Below are positions 21,336 to 33,840 of a stretch of DNA of 64,000 nucleotides, piece by piece. Made by a program: the position numbers and the translations under genes. Under the pieces are notes generated by a model. That model had not been told where the DNA came from and did not search any database. It saw only the letters and a list, made by a program, of their open reading frames with translations. How positions within the stretch are numbered: the stretch's first letter is position 1; each line of letters starts with the position of its first letter. The stretch is from Laburnicola sp. R22_1 (lineage: Eukaryota; Ascomycota; Dothideomycetes; Pleosporales; Didymosphaeriaceae): NCBI GenBank assembly GCA_014281115.1, contig JACONQ010000014.1, forward strand, positions 1,178,001 through 1,242,000. The letters run 5' to 3'.

Positions 21336-24300
21336 TTATTACTACTACTATATACTAGGTACTAGGTTATAGTGCCTTCTATTTTACTTCTCTCTATATA
21401 TAGTATAGACTTAACCTTGGTTAGAATCTCTACACAACGAAGATCTTTAATACGCCTACTACTATAGTAGTATAACTAGGCCTAAGCCCTTTACTAAGTA
21501 TCGCACACTAGTAGGCTTTTAGGCAAGATTATATAGTTCTTATATATAATAGTGCTATAGTACTACGTGCAATTATCGCATAGGATAGAGCTAAGATAAT
21601 AGGGTAAATAATACTAGACATTATCTATTAATACTAATATTAAAAAGACTCTTCTTTAAATAAATATATATTATATCTCTTCTCTTTCTATAGAAATAAT
21701 AGATAAAAAAATGCGTATTTTTAAGTAATATATGCGTGTAAAAAGAATTAAATAATTATATTATATAAAAGAATAAATAAATAATAAAGAAATAGTCCTA
21801 TATAAAGGCTAGGAAGAGCTTGTGTAGGCAGGCTCAAGGCAATCTACTAATACTTTAATAGTAATTATTAAGATATTGCTAGAGATTAAGAACTCTAGAG
21901 CCTAGTTTAGAGCCTTCTTTATATAGGCATTAGTAGAGTTGTCCTTCCTATTAATTTATTTAATTTTAAAGATTTTATAGTGCTTATATAATTTGTAAAG
22001 TAGTATAATATTAATTATAAAGCGCTTCTTATTTATAGTTTCTAGTTATATAAGGCAGTTATAAAGAGACTTTAAATCTATATAGATAATTATAGAAATT
22101 AGCAGTAGACTAAGCGTGCGTATAATCTTCTAGAAAGTTATACTAATAGTAATAGTATTATTAAAGCCTCTTACTATACTATACAGCTTGCTAGCAAAAA
22201 CGCTTCTTATTATTTTCTTATACTTAATTAAATTCTAGTATATAATATTTGCTAGAATATTAAAGTTATTACTATTACCTATATAATACTTATTACCTAG
22301 AGCAATTAGAAATCCTAGCTATAAGCTTAGATTCTTATTATTAGCAAATAAACTATTAGTAAAGATAAACAGCTTTATATAATAGAGATCTAATAGTATA
22401 AAAGTAAAACTATACTTACTATTATTAATCTACTATTAAATTAATATATTTAATACCTTAATATCTTTATATAAGAGTAATATAGTCTAAGCAGTAATAG
22501 ACAAATTAAATATAGCTTCTAGTTAGTATATAGATACAATATAGGCGCCTTTTGTACACTACTCTATATACATCTAAATAGTATTCTTATCTTTAGAATT
22601 AATTATACAAAGGCACTTTACTTAACCATTTTATATAAGGACTATAGTGTTATATATAAGCTAAATTCTTCTATTATTAAACTTAATAGGTTAGTCCTTA
22701 GTAAGAACAGTCTTATTCTTTATATAGAAGGCTACTTTCTTTAGCTCTTCTTTTTCTCTTTATACAAAGTTCTTATTAATAATACTAAAAGTATTATCTA
22801 TTTAAAGGCTAGTAATTCTAAAAGTATATTCTTTTTTATTAGTAATAAGTAGATATAGATTATATAACAAAGTTTTTATACTAAGTTTCTCTTTATAGTA
22901 GTTATAGTAGGTCTTAAACTAGTAAAGACCTAATTTAGCTACACCTTAGAGTAGTTATATAATATAAAAGATTATATCTTATAGAAAGTTTATATGTAGT
23001 TTCTTAGATAGTTTAGTATAGAGTATATAGTTTAGTTTATTAGTAGACTAAATATAGGCCTAGATAATATCTTGCAATTTAAAATATATTCTATATATTA
23101 CCTAAAGACTTACTTCTAATATAAAAAGTAGGCGCTAGCTTATCCTTTAAATAGTAGGTAATTAGGTAAGATTTTTATTTTTATTTATATTAGAGTGGCT
23201 AGTAAACACAAGATAGAATTTCTTATATAGTTAAGTAGTCTTGCCCTTAACTTCTTATATAAGGCAGAGATTAAAGATTCTACCCTTATACTTAGATAGG
23301 TTAAAAAAAAGAATCTTAAATATACTATTAGTAATTAGAGTATCTATCTTTATATAATCTAACTCTTTAAAAGATACTTTAGATGTTATAATTATACCTA
23401 TTATATAAAACTTTAAAGATAGTTCCTAATTACTTATCTTCTTCTAAAAAAGGAATATAGTATCCTTCTTTAGGCAGCCTCTCTTCCTCTTTTTAGAGGA
23501 TTCCTTTATATAGGGGCAATATTATCTACTTTATATAATAATAAAAAAGTATAATCTTTTTATAATAGTATAGCTTAACTTATATATAGCAAAACTTTAC
23601 TAGACTATTTCCTAAATTAAGAATTATATTTCTATTCTTAATACTCTTAATCTTATATAGGCCTATCTATCCACCTTTCTCTCTCTAGACTATAACCTTA
23701 AATTTAAGTAAGAGCTTAAGAACTTTATACACTACTAATAGACTATTATAGGTATTTAGCACATAATTAATATTAGTCTTATCTCTTTTCTTCTATAATA
23801 TCTTTATTACCTTTTTTATATAAATAAAGTTATATTTCGTAACTATACTATCGTAAAAAAATCTAGCTACAACCTTTTTTTCTGTGTACTAGCTCTGTGA
23901 GATACTATGTAAATATACGTAACTAAGTTAATAACACGCGCATCTTTGACTCTTCGTCTTCTAGCGCGAGCCAGAGCGTTATTACCTTTTATACAGTATT
24001 TGTACGTATAATAATATTAGATAATAAAAAAGAATCTATTATTATTAACGTTTTTATTACTTCTAAAATTTTCTGTAGAGTAAATATAGCCATAGGCAAA
24101 TCGTATAGGTGGATAAGAGACACTTTCCCCTAGTAAAAAAAGTCCTTTTAAAGGAAGTTAAGGGAAAACTAATACTAGTGGCCTATTATCTGTCTAAAGC
24201 GTAAATTAAAATTTTCCATAAAGTTTTTCCTAAATTAGAAGATAGTAATTTGTCTTAATTAACTTTCTTATCCTATAAGTTTAAATCTTAATAACTTATT

Positions 24301-24495
24301 AAGACTAGTAACTAGTTAAAGATTTCTTAATTATTAGAGGTGCTTGCTAATAGCTTTCCTGTTCTATAAGTTTAATCTAGTAACTTAGTTAAGACTAGCT
24401 TAAATAGTTAGAAATTTCTTAATTATTAGAGATACTAGCTTATTTAGGCTACTTTTCTTCTTATTTACAAAGATTGGTTTTTTGGTGTTTAAAAA

Positions 24496-24595
24496 CTAGA
24501 GGAGGAGAGGGCAAGATTCGAACTCGCTAAGGAGTCTAAGTTTTCGCTTATTTCTAGACTAAAATCCTCGCTTATGGTCTCCCACCACAGCGTAG
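24496..24595 (-). other. tRNA-like stretch, probably within a transposon end
   Basis: The minus strand contains GCGAGTTCGAATCTTGC, a perfect T-arm and B-box pattern (5-bp stem, TTCGAAT loop), followed by CCTCTCC as in a 3' acceptor strand. Upstream, however, a matching 5' acceptor (GGAGAGG) and a standard anticodon arm are not found; there is instead a long stem AGTCTA..TAGACT with a large loop. A polypurine tract (AGAGGGG) lies a little farther upstream at about 24660. I read it as a tRNA-derived or tRNA-like piece of an LTR element, not a working tRNA gene. Confidence 0.35.
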
Positions 24596-24961
24596 ATTCA
24601 CCATCCAGACTTCTGCTGTACTTAGACGACCTTACGCTCGTATCCATCACAATACGCCCCTCTAAAAGAATCTATATTAATTTTAGAATATGCGCTAAAG
24701 ACTAGTAGTATAGGTATAAGGCTATCTAGGCCTATAGTATTATTAATAGCTTTAATAGCTATCTAAAGAATATTCTCTTTATCTATATAATCTTCTAGTT
24801 TAACCTTAAGAATATTAAAGACTCTATAAAGAGGTGCGTGCAAACACTTAACCTTCTCTATTACCTAATATACTTCTATAGGCATTTATCTATAGGTTAC
24901 ACTAATAATCTTTGCGCAGTTTCTAAACTTATCTAATATAAAGTTTATACCTAGGTTATAT

Positions 24962-25072
24962 TTTACGCTCTTTTTTAATTACTAAGCAGGGGGCTCTGCT
25001 TTTTTTATTATATTATTTAAGATAAAAGCCTTTGTTGTTCTACCCCTAGGTAATTAATTTAACAATACATAT
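24962..25072 (-). mobile_element. SINE-like element, copy 2
   Basis: It is the reverse-complement orientation of the family. Flanking direct repeats CTAGGTTATAT are at 24951-24961 and 25073-25083; they extend to 14 bp if one C/T transition is allowed. The core GCAGGGGGCTCTGC and CTACCCCTAGGTA are conserved with the copy at 47247. Confidence 0.75.
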
Positions 25073-28000
25073 CTAGGTTATATATAATATAGTTAGGTAG
25101 ACCTTAGTAGATATTAATCTAGTATTTATAAAGGCTTCCTACGCATCTTATATAAATATTAATTTTAAGAAGATTACAGCTTAAAATAATATATCTATAT
25201 CTATAATATATAGTGCGTCTCTAGTTCTAATATATATAATATTAATAATAATCTTATAGTTAAAGTAGGTATTATCCTTAATAGTAAACTTAAAGTAACG
25301 CGGGGCTTATTTATATAATTAATAGTAGTAGTAAAACTTCTGAATTTTATTTAGTATAGTAGCATTTACTGTATAGCTAGTATTAGTAAGCATTTTCTAA
25401 AGTCTTTTTATATAGAGATGTCTAAATTATTAATAAAGATAATAGAGTTCTTATTTAGTAAAGAAAGACACAGTTTCTTCCTTACTAATATTAAAGAAAG
25501 GGTGTCCCTATTTGCGTATAATAGATATAGTTATACTATCCTTTTATATAATAATATCTAAAACATTATTAAAGTAGGCACCTAGCTTATTAGCATCTGC
25601 TAGTAATAGTAGAAATATTATTAAAGTATCTAGAATATAGTAGACAACTATTCCTATTAGATTTATAATTTATATAGTTCCTAAAGATCTTTATAAATTC
25701 TAATCTCTAAAGCTAATATTAGTGTTACTAGGTATCTAATTAATCTTTATATAGGGATTTTCTTATACATATATCTCTAGTTATACTTTACTAATAGTAA
25801 AAATTCTTACTATACCTATATCCTATAGTTTACCTTAGTATATTATATAGTATAAATCTTTAAGAATAAACTATTTTATAAACTTCTTTAGCTTTATTTT
25901 ATAAATATATTCGCTAGTTATATAGTAAAGATAGGTAGTAGTAGTTAGATAGGACACTTAATTATTGCTATTCTTATTATTTTTACTCTACTCCTCTTCT
26001 TTATATAAAGTAGATTCCTTATTATTATACCCTTCTATATCCTAAATATAGAACTAAATAGTTTTATATAAAGGCGTTTTATTATTATACTCTTTATAAA
26101 AGGTAATATAATATCTTATTATATAGGTACACTTATTACGCAAATAGTTAAAAGACTAATAACCTTTCTTATAGCACATAAAATACTTCATTAGTTTTAT
26201 ATAAATATTATTTAATTAGGATCTAAATTATAATAATAATAGTATAAATTATCTATAAAATCCTTATCTATAAGGGCCTAGAAATCTCCCTCTTTATATA
26301 GAAAAATTATATTTACAATTAGTATAGTATATATTAGCCTCTTATAAGTACTAATTAGATTAGTAATTAATTACAACTTAGATTAACGCACAGAGATTAG
26401 CAAATAGAGTTTTATAGGTAGGCTTAAAGGTAAATATAGCCTACTCTAGCTCTAGGTGTCTATAGTATACTTATATAACTATAGTATAGAGAGAAATTTC
26501 CCTAGTAAAGTTTACACCTAATACTCTCTATATAAGAGTAAGCCTATTAATTATTACCTCTAGGACTTTATATAAACTCTTATTAGGGTTCTTATACTAG
26601 TATTATATAAAAGTTATTATAGTCTAGTTTATTTAATACTAATTATAGTTAATAGTAGTATTAAAATAACTATTAAGTACTTTATATAAGCACTTCTACA
26701 ATTGTCTAAAATAAATAGTATAAAGGTAATACTATGCCGCACAGCTAGGAAGAATATCTAGAAAAATATCTAAATATTAATCCTTAGCAATATCTAGGCG
26801 TTTATATAAAGTTATAAAAATTCTAGTTTTATTTACTAAAATATTATATAAAGCTCTAGTATAGTTATTATCCTTATTCTATGCCTTTTAAAATTAGATT
26901 ATCTTATTAGCTAGAATTCTCTAAAAAAGTAGGTTATACTTAGACGAAAGTTTATATAAATTAGATTATAGTATAGGCTTAGTCTATATAGATTAGTATA
27001 GTGCCTATAATTTATATTTAACTAGTAGTAGTTCTATTCTATATAGCGTTTAATAATTGCAAGTAGGTAGGCAGAATAGTAGTTAGGTACTATATACAAA
27101 AAGTAGTAGTTTATTTAGTTATTTATACAAATAAGATTGTCCTTAGTACTTATATAAAAGTTCTTTTAAAATATCTATAAAGACCTATAGCTATATAAGT
27201 GCCTATAGTAGTAGCAGCTTACTTTATTTAGGTTTGTATAATAGCCTAACTAGCTTAGGTATTTTTAAGATTAGCCTTAGTATTTATATATAAAAAGTTA
27301 AGCAAGCTAGCAAAGGTAGTAATATATAAGTAATAGCTATATTACCTTAGACTACTTTATATAGTTTGCTAGCACTTATAGTTCTAGTATTCATTCTTAG
27401 TATAATACCCTTTTTCTTAGAACTATAATAAGTTCTCTTCTAAACACACAATTTAACTTTAAAAATAGTATTCTTTTTATTCTTTAAAGTCTTCCTAAAA
27501 TAATTCTAAGAAAGCTATCCCTTTTAATATAATACATAATAATTAGCAATAGTATATACTATACATAATTATATTTCTAATAATGAGGAATTATCTACTA
27601 GATTAATCTTATCCTTCTAGTATTTAGATCTTATTCTCTTGCGCAGTGTTGCCTCTAATATTGCTATTCCTTTAATACACTTATTATATAGTTTAGTATA
27701 TTTAGGCATATTAGTATTATCTTATAAGGTAGAAGTAGTAAAGGTAGAGGCTTTGTGCAAAGTAATAGTAGAGGTAGTTATTATATAACTAGTTTATTTA
27801 ATAGGTTAGTTATATAAAAAGTTACGCTTTATTAGAGTTTATTATTATCTAACTATATATTTATATAGTTACTAGTAATATGCTTAGTGCACTATCTCCT
27901 TTTAAATCTTCTATAGTAGTAATATCTACTTACTAACTTAATAAAAGAGTTAATCTACTATTCTTATAAATCAGAATAGGTTTTATACGTCTTATACAAT

Positions 28001-28292
28001 TACTTTCTTTATTTTATATAGTAGTAATAGTTACTTACTAACTCTATAAAGGTTTAATCTACTATTCTCTTACGTATAAAACATAAGGTGTAATAAAATA
28101 AATTATATAGCTAATAATAACTTATATAATCTATCTTTACTCTTACTAATGTATAATTAAAGGTTAATTAACTACTAATTAGTATTAAATAGACTCTATA
28201 GCTAGCTATATAGATATTAATATCTAATACTCTATATTAGTAAGTATAAAGAGTGTATAGAATAATTATACAAGGAAAGAAAATAATATAAT

Positions 28293-28418
28293 GTGGCGTT
28301 AATTAATCTACCTAGGGGTAGGACAACAAAGGCTTTTATCTTAAATAATATAATTTAAAAAGCAGAGCCCCCTACTTAGTAATTAAAAAGAGTGTAAAAA
28401 AGGTAATTATAAAAAAAG
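28293..28418 (+). mobile_element. SINE-like element, copy 3
   Basis: It begins GTGGCGTTAATTAATCTACC and ends with GGTAATTATAAAAAAA, the mutated equivalent of the GTGATCAC-A(n) tail. No convincing target-site duplication was seen, perhaps because of RIP. Confidence 0.65.
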
Positions 28419-29684
28419 CACGTTTAAACTACTAAGCGAGCTTAGTAGTCTTAGCGCGCATAGCTTCTATATACAAAATTAATTTATAAAAAGGCTATAG
28501 TTAAAACTTTAGGGGAGTGATAAAACTGCGACGCAGTAACGCTATAAGCTATTCTTCCTCTACTATTCTAACAAATCTGCTATTTAGATTATTATAAATA
28601 ATATAAGTTAATATATTAATAGGTATATACTACTATGCTTATAAGTAAAATAAGGGTAATATATACTAGATATACTATTACTCTATTGCTATATTAAGGT
28701 TATCTTTAATAAAGTTCCTACTATCTCTCTAAGCCCTACTATCTATCTAGGTATTAATATTAGCCCTAAAGAAGTACTTACTATCGCTAAGTATATGCCG
28801 CAGTTTCGCGCCGCTGCTACTAAGGTAATAACACTAGAGTTCTGTTCTATTTATAAGATAATTATTTATAGAAGTCTAGTATACCTATTTAGAAGGCAAT
28901 CTTTATATACTAGCTAGATTAGTAGCTTATCTAGTTCTTAAAGGCTAGTAAGCCTATACTTCTACTTTAGTAGAAGTAATTACTCCTTATTAGTAATAGA
29001 ATCCTCTAGTTAGGGATATAAAAGAATAATAAGGTGTTTATTAATAAGCTATAAAGTAGTAAAAGTATTGCATAAATTTATAAGATTCTTTTAGCTATTA
29101 TTACTATTATTACTATTAAGTTAGCTTATCTAAGTAAGTACACTACGTAAGCAGCGTGCAAGTGTAGATAACTAATAATAGTAGAAGTAATAAGCTAAAT
29201 ATACTGTGTATAGCGTAAGTAAATCTTATATAGGTTAGAAGCTTATAAGGTATAGATAGAGTACGAGTAAGTTTAAACTATTATTATATTGCTAGATATT
29301 TAAGGTTAGTTTTTAATTAGAATTAAGTGCTATATATAGTAGTATATAATAACCTTCTATTTTAACCTACTTTAATCTTAAACTAAAAAAATAGGTTAAA
29401 AAGATATTTGGCAAGCCGACTATAATATAATAAAACTAACTTAGTATTAATTACTTATCTCTAAAAGGGGTGTAGATAAAAAGGAGAAAATCTTATAGCG
29501 TATAGGCTGCGGCGCATAGGCATTATATAATCTCTATATAATACTATTATGCGATAATATTAAAACCTTAACCCTCTTAGGTACTCTTGCCTATATAGTG
29601 TATAGACAACTATACTATATAGTCTAGTATAATACTATTTTTAATACAGTCTATATATTTTTTAATAGTAATATAGTTTTTTTT

Positions 29685-30045
29685 ACGACTAAGGAGTTTC
29701 TAATAAAAAATTTATAATAATAGTTGTAAGGGATCACTCAAGGCATCAAAGGTTAAAATTAAGAAGTTAATTTTACTAAGATATCGAGGTGGCGTATAAA
29801 GACTGTTAACAGCTGCCTTATATACCCACACGTAGCCGAGGCGCTAATGCCTAATCGGGTAAGGTTCCGGGGCTCGGCGGAACCTTCCGCCGGGCGCGCC
29901 GCATCTCAGGAATCCCTAAAAAATTTATAATAATAGTAGATATTCCTCCTACTATTATATATATAGAAAAGCGTTTTAAGATATTAATAAAAAGAGGTTA
30001 GCGCGTTATAAACAAGCTAAGTAAGTTTAGTAGACTTAGCGCGCC
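29685..30045. repeat. Right arm of the inverted repeat, split by an insertion
   Basis: The pieces 29685-29722 and 29937-30045 together match the reverse complement of 21186-21335. The left arm has no insertion at the corresponding place, which defines the intervening piece as inserted DNA. Confidence 0.6.
29724..29918. mobile_element. GC-rich insertion with hairpin and about 20-bp flanking repeat
   Basis: It starts TGTAAGGGATCACTCAAGG and ends CTCAGGAATCCCT; AGGGAT and ATCCCT form short inverted ends. It is flanked by direct repeats of about 20 bp (AAAAAATTTATAATAATAGT, near 29705-29723 and 29919-29937). The centre contains a TATA-like stretch (GCGTATAAAG) and the hairpin AAGGTTCC..GGAACCTT in a GC-rich context. 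It is far less mutated than its surroundings, so it is younger or escaped RIP because of its size. It could be a solo LTR or a short non-autonomous element; the class is undecided. Confidence 0.55.
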
Positions 30046-31284
30046 TACTTTAACTAAAAAAAATCTATATATAAAACTATAGATAAGGCTATATTACTAT
30101 ACTATAGTTTAGCGTAGGGAGAAAAGAGGTATAAGACAGCGCTAGCGTTATAACTAGTACAATACTATAACTATTATCTTCTCTACTATTATTCCTAAAG
30201 ATTGCTAGCAATAGCTATAATAATAAGTTTATACTACTTATAAAATATATGCTAGATAGAAGCTTACACACTATAGGTATACTAACGCTCTATTTCTATA
30301 TTAAAGTTAGCTTTAAGAAGACTTCTACTACTTTATTTTCTACTATCTTCCTAGGCCCTAGTGCTAATACTAATACTAATACTAACGCCGCCTAAAAGTA
30401 CGCTCTAAAGATCTATCCGCTTACTAATATTACTAGGTCTATACTAAAATACTATTCTATTTAAGGTATTATTAATAGAAAGCAAAAGGTATATCTTATC
30501 CTATATAAAATAGTTCTAGTATACTAGTAAGGCTGGTAATAAATTAGTAACTATAGGTGTAGTAATAATAGATGTATAAAGTTTCTACTATAGTTCCTTA
30601 TATTGCTACTAGTTAGGAAGACAGCAATAATTTTAAAGAAGGATAAAATTAAGAAAAAGAGAAGAAAAAGTGTTTATTAATAAGTTACTAAGAAAGAAAA
30701 GCGTTATATAAGTATATATTAGATTCTTATAATTATTATAGCGTTAAATAGTAAGCGTGTTATATAAGTGTGCTGTATAAGTAGCGCGCGAATATAGCAC
30801 AATTACTAATAATAGTAATAATAAAATAAGTTAGTATACTATATACGCTTTAAGTAAATTTAATAGATATTAGAGCGCTTATAAATATTAGACAAGTGGG
30901 TAGTTTATAAACTGTCCTTATAAACTATTATTATATTAGTGGAGAAGACTAGTAGTTAATAGTAATATACTATTTAGTCTAGTATACTACTATTAAAATA
31001 TATATAGAATTTATTAAGTATAGTATAATACTAGACTAGATAGTATAATACTATAAAGATAAGTATATATAATTTATTAAAAATAGTACTATACTAGACT
31101 ATATTAATTTTAATAGTAAAAAAGAAGGTATATATAGTAAGCGTATAGAAAAGAAAATACAATAATAGAAAATAATAGAGTTAATAAATTACTTATTATT
31201 CCTATCTAGGTGCGAATAGAAAGCAGAAGATTCTGCAGCGTATAGACCGCAGCGCACAGACATTACGTGACGCGCACGTGATGC

Positions 31285-31824
31285 CTATTGTGCGATAACC
31301 TCAACACCACCACTGTGAGCCTTGCCCGTACGGTGTACGGACACTATGTGAATATAATCTAACCGACTAATTCCAAATAAACGCCGCTCCGCCAAGCTCC
31401 TTACACAATCCTCTACCACCTTCCTGCACCCGCAATACCCTCCAGCACAGGCACAAAAAAAGCGCCCCAAAAGCCCTCGCCACCCTCGTCCATGCCATAC
31501 TCTAAGATATTCCCATCCAATCTCGCTAGCTGAAATATGCCCTGCACCGTCTTCGTCGTCAGCAGCGGTCCGCTCGTTCAGCTTGACGATGCTACTACCC
31601 GCGAGCGACACGTTCTGCCCGGGTGCGATATCATCTTCACCCCCTTTGCGCCGCTTGGGAGGACTTGCACGGCGCATGTGTTGTAGATGGTCCGACTCGG
31701 AGTCGCTATCGCGCCGCCGTTTGGGACGTTGCTGGGGGGAAGCGGGCAGCTCGAGCTGCAGCCAGGCGCGGACACGGGCAAATTTATTGTCGGTTGTCGG
31801 TGAGGGAGGCAGGGAGGAAGACAT
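31285..31824 (-). CDS. Hypothetical basic protein, 3' end replaced by repeat DNA
   Basis: The likely start is ATG 31824 (MSSSLPPSPTTDN); an open frame continues upstream to 32025 without support. The product would be about 179 residues, with a bipartite-like basic segment (RPKRRRDSDSESD and PPKRRKGGEDD) suggesting nuclear location, then a Trp/Gly/Cys-rich part (WHGRGWRGLLGRFFCACAGG). The last codons, from about 31306 down, lie in sequence that also occurs inside the RIP block (29495-29570), so the natural 3' end has probably been lost or an intron joins a part now gone. No domain is recognised. Confidence 0.4.
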   Translation of the reverse strand: MSSSLPPSPTTDNKFARVRAWLQLELPASPQQRPKRRRDSDSESDHLQHMRRASPPKRRKGGEDDIAPGQNVSLAGSSIVKLNERTAADDEDGAGHISASEIGWEYLRVWHGRGWRGLLGRFFCACAGGYCGCRKVVEDCVRSLAERRLFGISRLDYIHIVSVHRTGKAHSGGVEVIAQ

Positions 31825-32281
31825 GTTGCGGGAGTCGGAGGCACGAGAGCGATGAGGTGGAGGGGCTGCATGCGCGGCACCAGCGGGGCGTCGTTGGTGT
31901 TGGTGCCAGGTGAGCTGCGGCTGCGGTTGGCGAGGCGACGCCAATGTTTCCACCCGAAGAGCCCGCGTCGGCTGCCCCTCGTTCAGTTCCACCCGCCTCA
32001 TGGCCGAAACCGCGAGCACCTGCATGCAACATTAGCTGCATGTGCTAAACGCGAATAGGATAGTAATCGCAAGTATGTATTCAGTCTGAGTTTTCTACGA
32101 CTATCGAAGACTCTCCCGCTGGACGCCAATGCAAGAATGGGTATCATTCCAAGGAATCTCTCTGCCAAAACGCCGCTCCTACCCGTGTACACACACGCAT
32201 TAACCCAGAATCCTCCATGCATTCTTCCCGCGCCCTACGATATACATACATGCTCAGCGCGCCGTAGAGCATTCGAAATAG

Positions 32282-32900
32282 CTACTCTTCAGTGTCGAGC
32301 AGATCGTCATCAAGCACCTCGAAGCCCATATTCTTGTAGAATCGCACCGCCTCTTCTTGCGTCATGGTGTGGCCGTTGTGCACTTTGTCCATGAACTTCT
32401 CTTCACTCTTCCAGGATCCATCTGGGCCGGAGCGCGCACGCTCTGCTTCCAAGTGCTTTCGCTTCAAGTGCTGGAGCGGCGATTCGTCTGAAGCGGGGCC
32501 GTGGCTGGACGGGGCAGGAGACGAAGAAACCGCTCGATCGCTGTCGTTCATGTCTAACGCTTTACGCTCAGCACCGGGCTTTGGGAAGTACTTGGCACGT
32601 TCGCTAGGAGTGAATCGACGTCCCGTACCATCATCCCCAACGAGTAGTCAGTGATCTTCAGGACCGTGGAGGAATTTTTCCATCTTTGGGAAGATGGCCC
32701 AAGCGAAACGTGCTAGCAGGAAGGCTGGGTGTATGGTCGGGATTTCTTGGAGCGGGATCCTATGCCACACACAGTGCACCTCGGGATCCGAATGGGTAGC
32801 ATGAACAGCGAATTGGAGCGTGTCAGCATTGTCCTTAGACGCGGGCGCACATCATTATGTCGTATGGGACCTGGACCGTCGTTTCGATCGTCCATCTCGG
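32282..32900 (-). pseudogene. Broken gene, unknown family
   Basis: Minus-strand coding character is clear in ADTLQFAVHATHSDPEVH, IHPAFLLARFAWAIFPKMEK, GRRFTPSERAKYFPKPG and the acidic end FYKNMGFEVLDDDLLDTEE. These stretches share one frame, but a TGA interrupts it just after the GPEDH stretch (about 32652) and a frame change separates them from an upstream stretch VPYDIMMCARV (about 32850-32880). ARFAWAIFP followed by an acidic tail recalls the C-terminal part of some fungal HNH-type proteins; that is a weak guess. The first 270 bases (32282-32551) remain open with their own ATG (MNDSDRAV), so a short product is possible. Confidence 0.45.
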
Positions 32901-33249
32901 TTGCCATGTTGGCGGCGTACAGCCGAGTGTGCAGGGGTGACGTTGGTGTGGTGGGGAGCGTGGGGTGCAGATCAGGGTTAGGGTGGGCGATGGTACACTA
33001 GCACCACGGACACTAGTAGCCGCTAGCGTCTTGCGTGCGCGTTATCGATAACGTGGGGCGTTGCGAGCACCAGCTGCCAACTCTAGTATTATTGCAGAGG
33101 GGAGACCCCTCATCTCTCGCGCCATCACCAAAACCGCCATGAGCCATGAGCGAAATCGATGTGCCGACTGGGAGAGACCCTAAGCCGACCCCGATGACTC
33201 TCCCTCCCTGCCCCTCTCTCTTTAGTGGACCGGGCGCCCCGTACGCTCC

Positions 33250-33840
33250 TTAGATAGTAAGGAAGGAGAAGAAAACAGCGAAGGAGGAGAAGAAAGCAGC
33301 GAAGGGGGAGAAGAAAGCAGCGAAGGAGGAGAAGAAAGCAGTAAAGGGGGAGAAGAAAGCAGTAAAGGGGGAGAAGAAAGCAGCGAAGGCGCGGGAGAAG
33401 GAGGAAAAGAAGAACAAATAGAGAGAAGAGGATAAGAAAGGCATGCTTCTTGGGGTTAGCGTAATGAGTAGCTTGGTGGGAGATGTCGGAGAGGCTTTGA
33501 GAAAGGACTTGAAGCGCTCAGGGGCTTCAATCTCATAGCTAGGGGAGCGGAGTATCCCTCCTGGACAAATCCAGACGCTAAGAAGGGTGTTTTTACAGTC
33601 GACCCTGTGGACGCACAACCTCCTAGATACTAAAGTGGATAATTAGGTGTAAAAGCTAGGGGCGTAGGGCGCGGGTGTGTATACGAGTACGCTGACACAT
33701 GCGGCGTGGCGACGTATGTGATGGGGCTAAGGGATCAAACGCATCTAAAGCCGGAGGCGGTGAGGTATTTTATTGGGGAGGCGAGGAAGGTGAAGAAGAA
33801 GGCTTTTGATGTGATCGAGGGGGTGGATGCTAGTGAGTGA
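33250..33840 (+). pseudogene. Lys-rich repeat protein remnant
   Basis: The plus strand reads a run of KEEKKAAKGEKKAAK repeats and then, after a TAG, EEDKKGMLLGVSVMSSLVGD and, farther on, VMGLRDQTHLKPEAVRYF and KKKAFDVIEG, with stops between. Coding character is real but no uninterrupted frame spans it. The family was not recognised. The minus-strand Phe-rich open frame over the same bases (33250-33618) is a shadow of the purine-rich repeat. Confidence 0.4.
33258..33393 (+). repeat. 21-bp coding minisatellite, about six to seven units
   Basis: Purine-rich units of GAAGGAGGAGAAGAAAGCAGC with G/A and C/T variants repeat in frame, each adding seven residues (KEEKKAA type). The units differ by few bases. 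Confidence 0.7.

Larger units (their letters stand above)
20701..31306. repeat. RIP-degraded AT-rich transposon block
   Basis: Base composition falls abruptly to mostly A/T at about 20750 and recovers at about 31240-31306. TpA steps are dense, CpA and TpG are scarce, and no long open frame exists on either strand, the hallmark of RIP. Smaller units can be seen inside: three SINE-like copies, inverted arms (21186-21335 against 29685-30045), a tRNA-like stretch near 24500-24590 with a polypurine AGAGGGG beside it (minus strand, about 24660), and a GC-rich insertion at 29724-29918. The right end (31226-31306) resembles an internal piece at 29495-29570, so terminal repeats of one element probably occur at both places. 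I could not assign the bulk to a superfamily. Confidence 0.85.

Noticed and set aside
24496..24595. Functional tRNA gene
   Set aside because: T-arm is good but no complementary acceptor stem, D-arm or standard anticodon arm can be drawn.
20960..25072. The two SINE-like copies as terminal inverted repeats of one 4.1-kb DNA transposon
   Set aside because: They face each other, but each has its own, different flanking duplication, so they are independent insertions.
33250..33618. Phe/Ser-rich 122-codon minus-strand frame
   Set aside because: It is the complement of the Lys-rich purine minisatellite; the plus strand carries the better coding signal.
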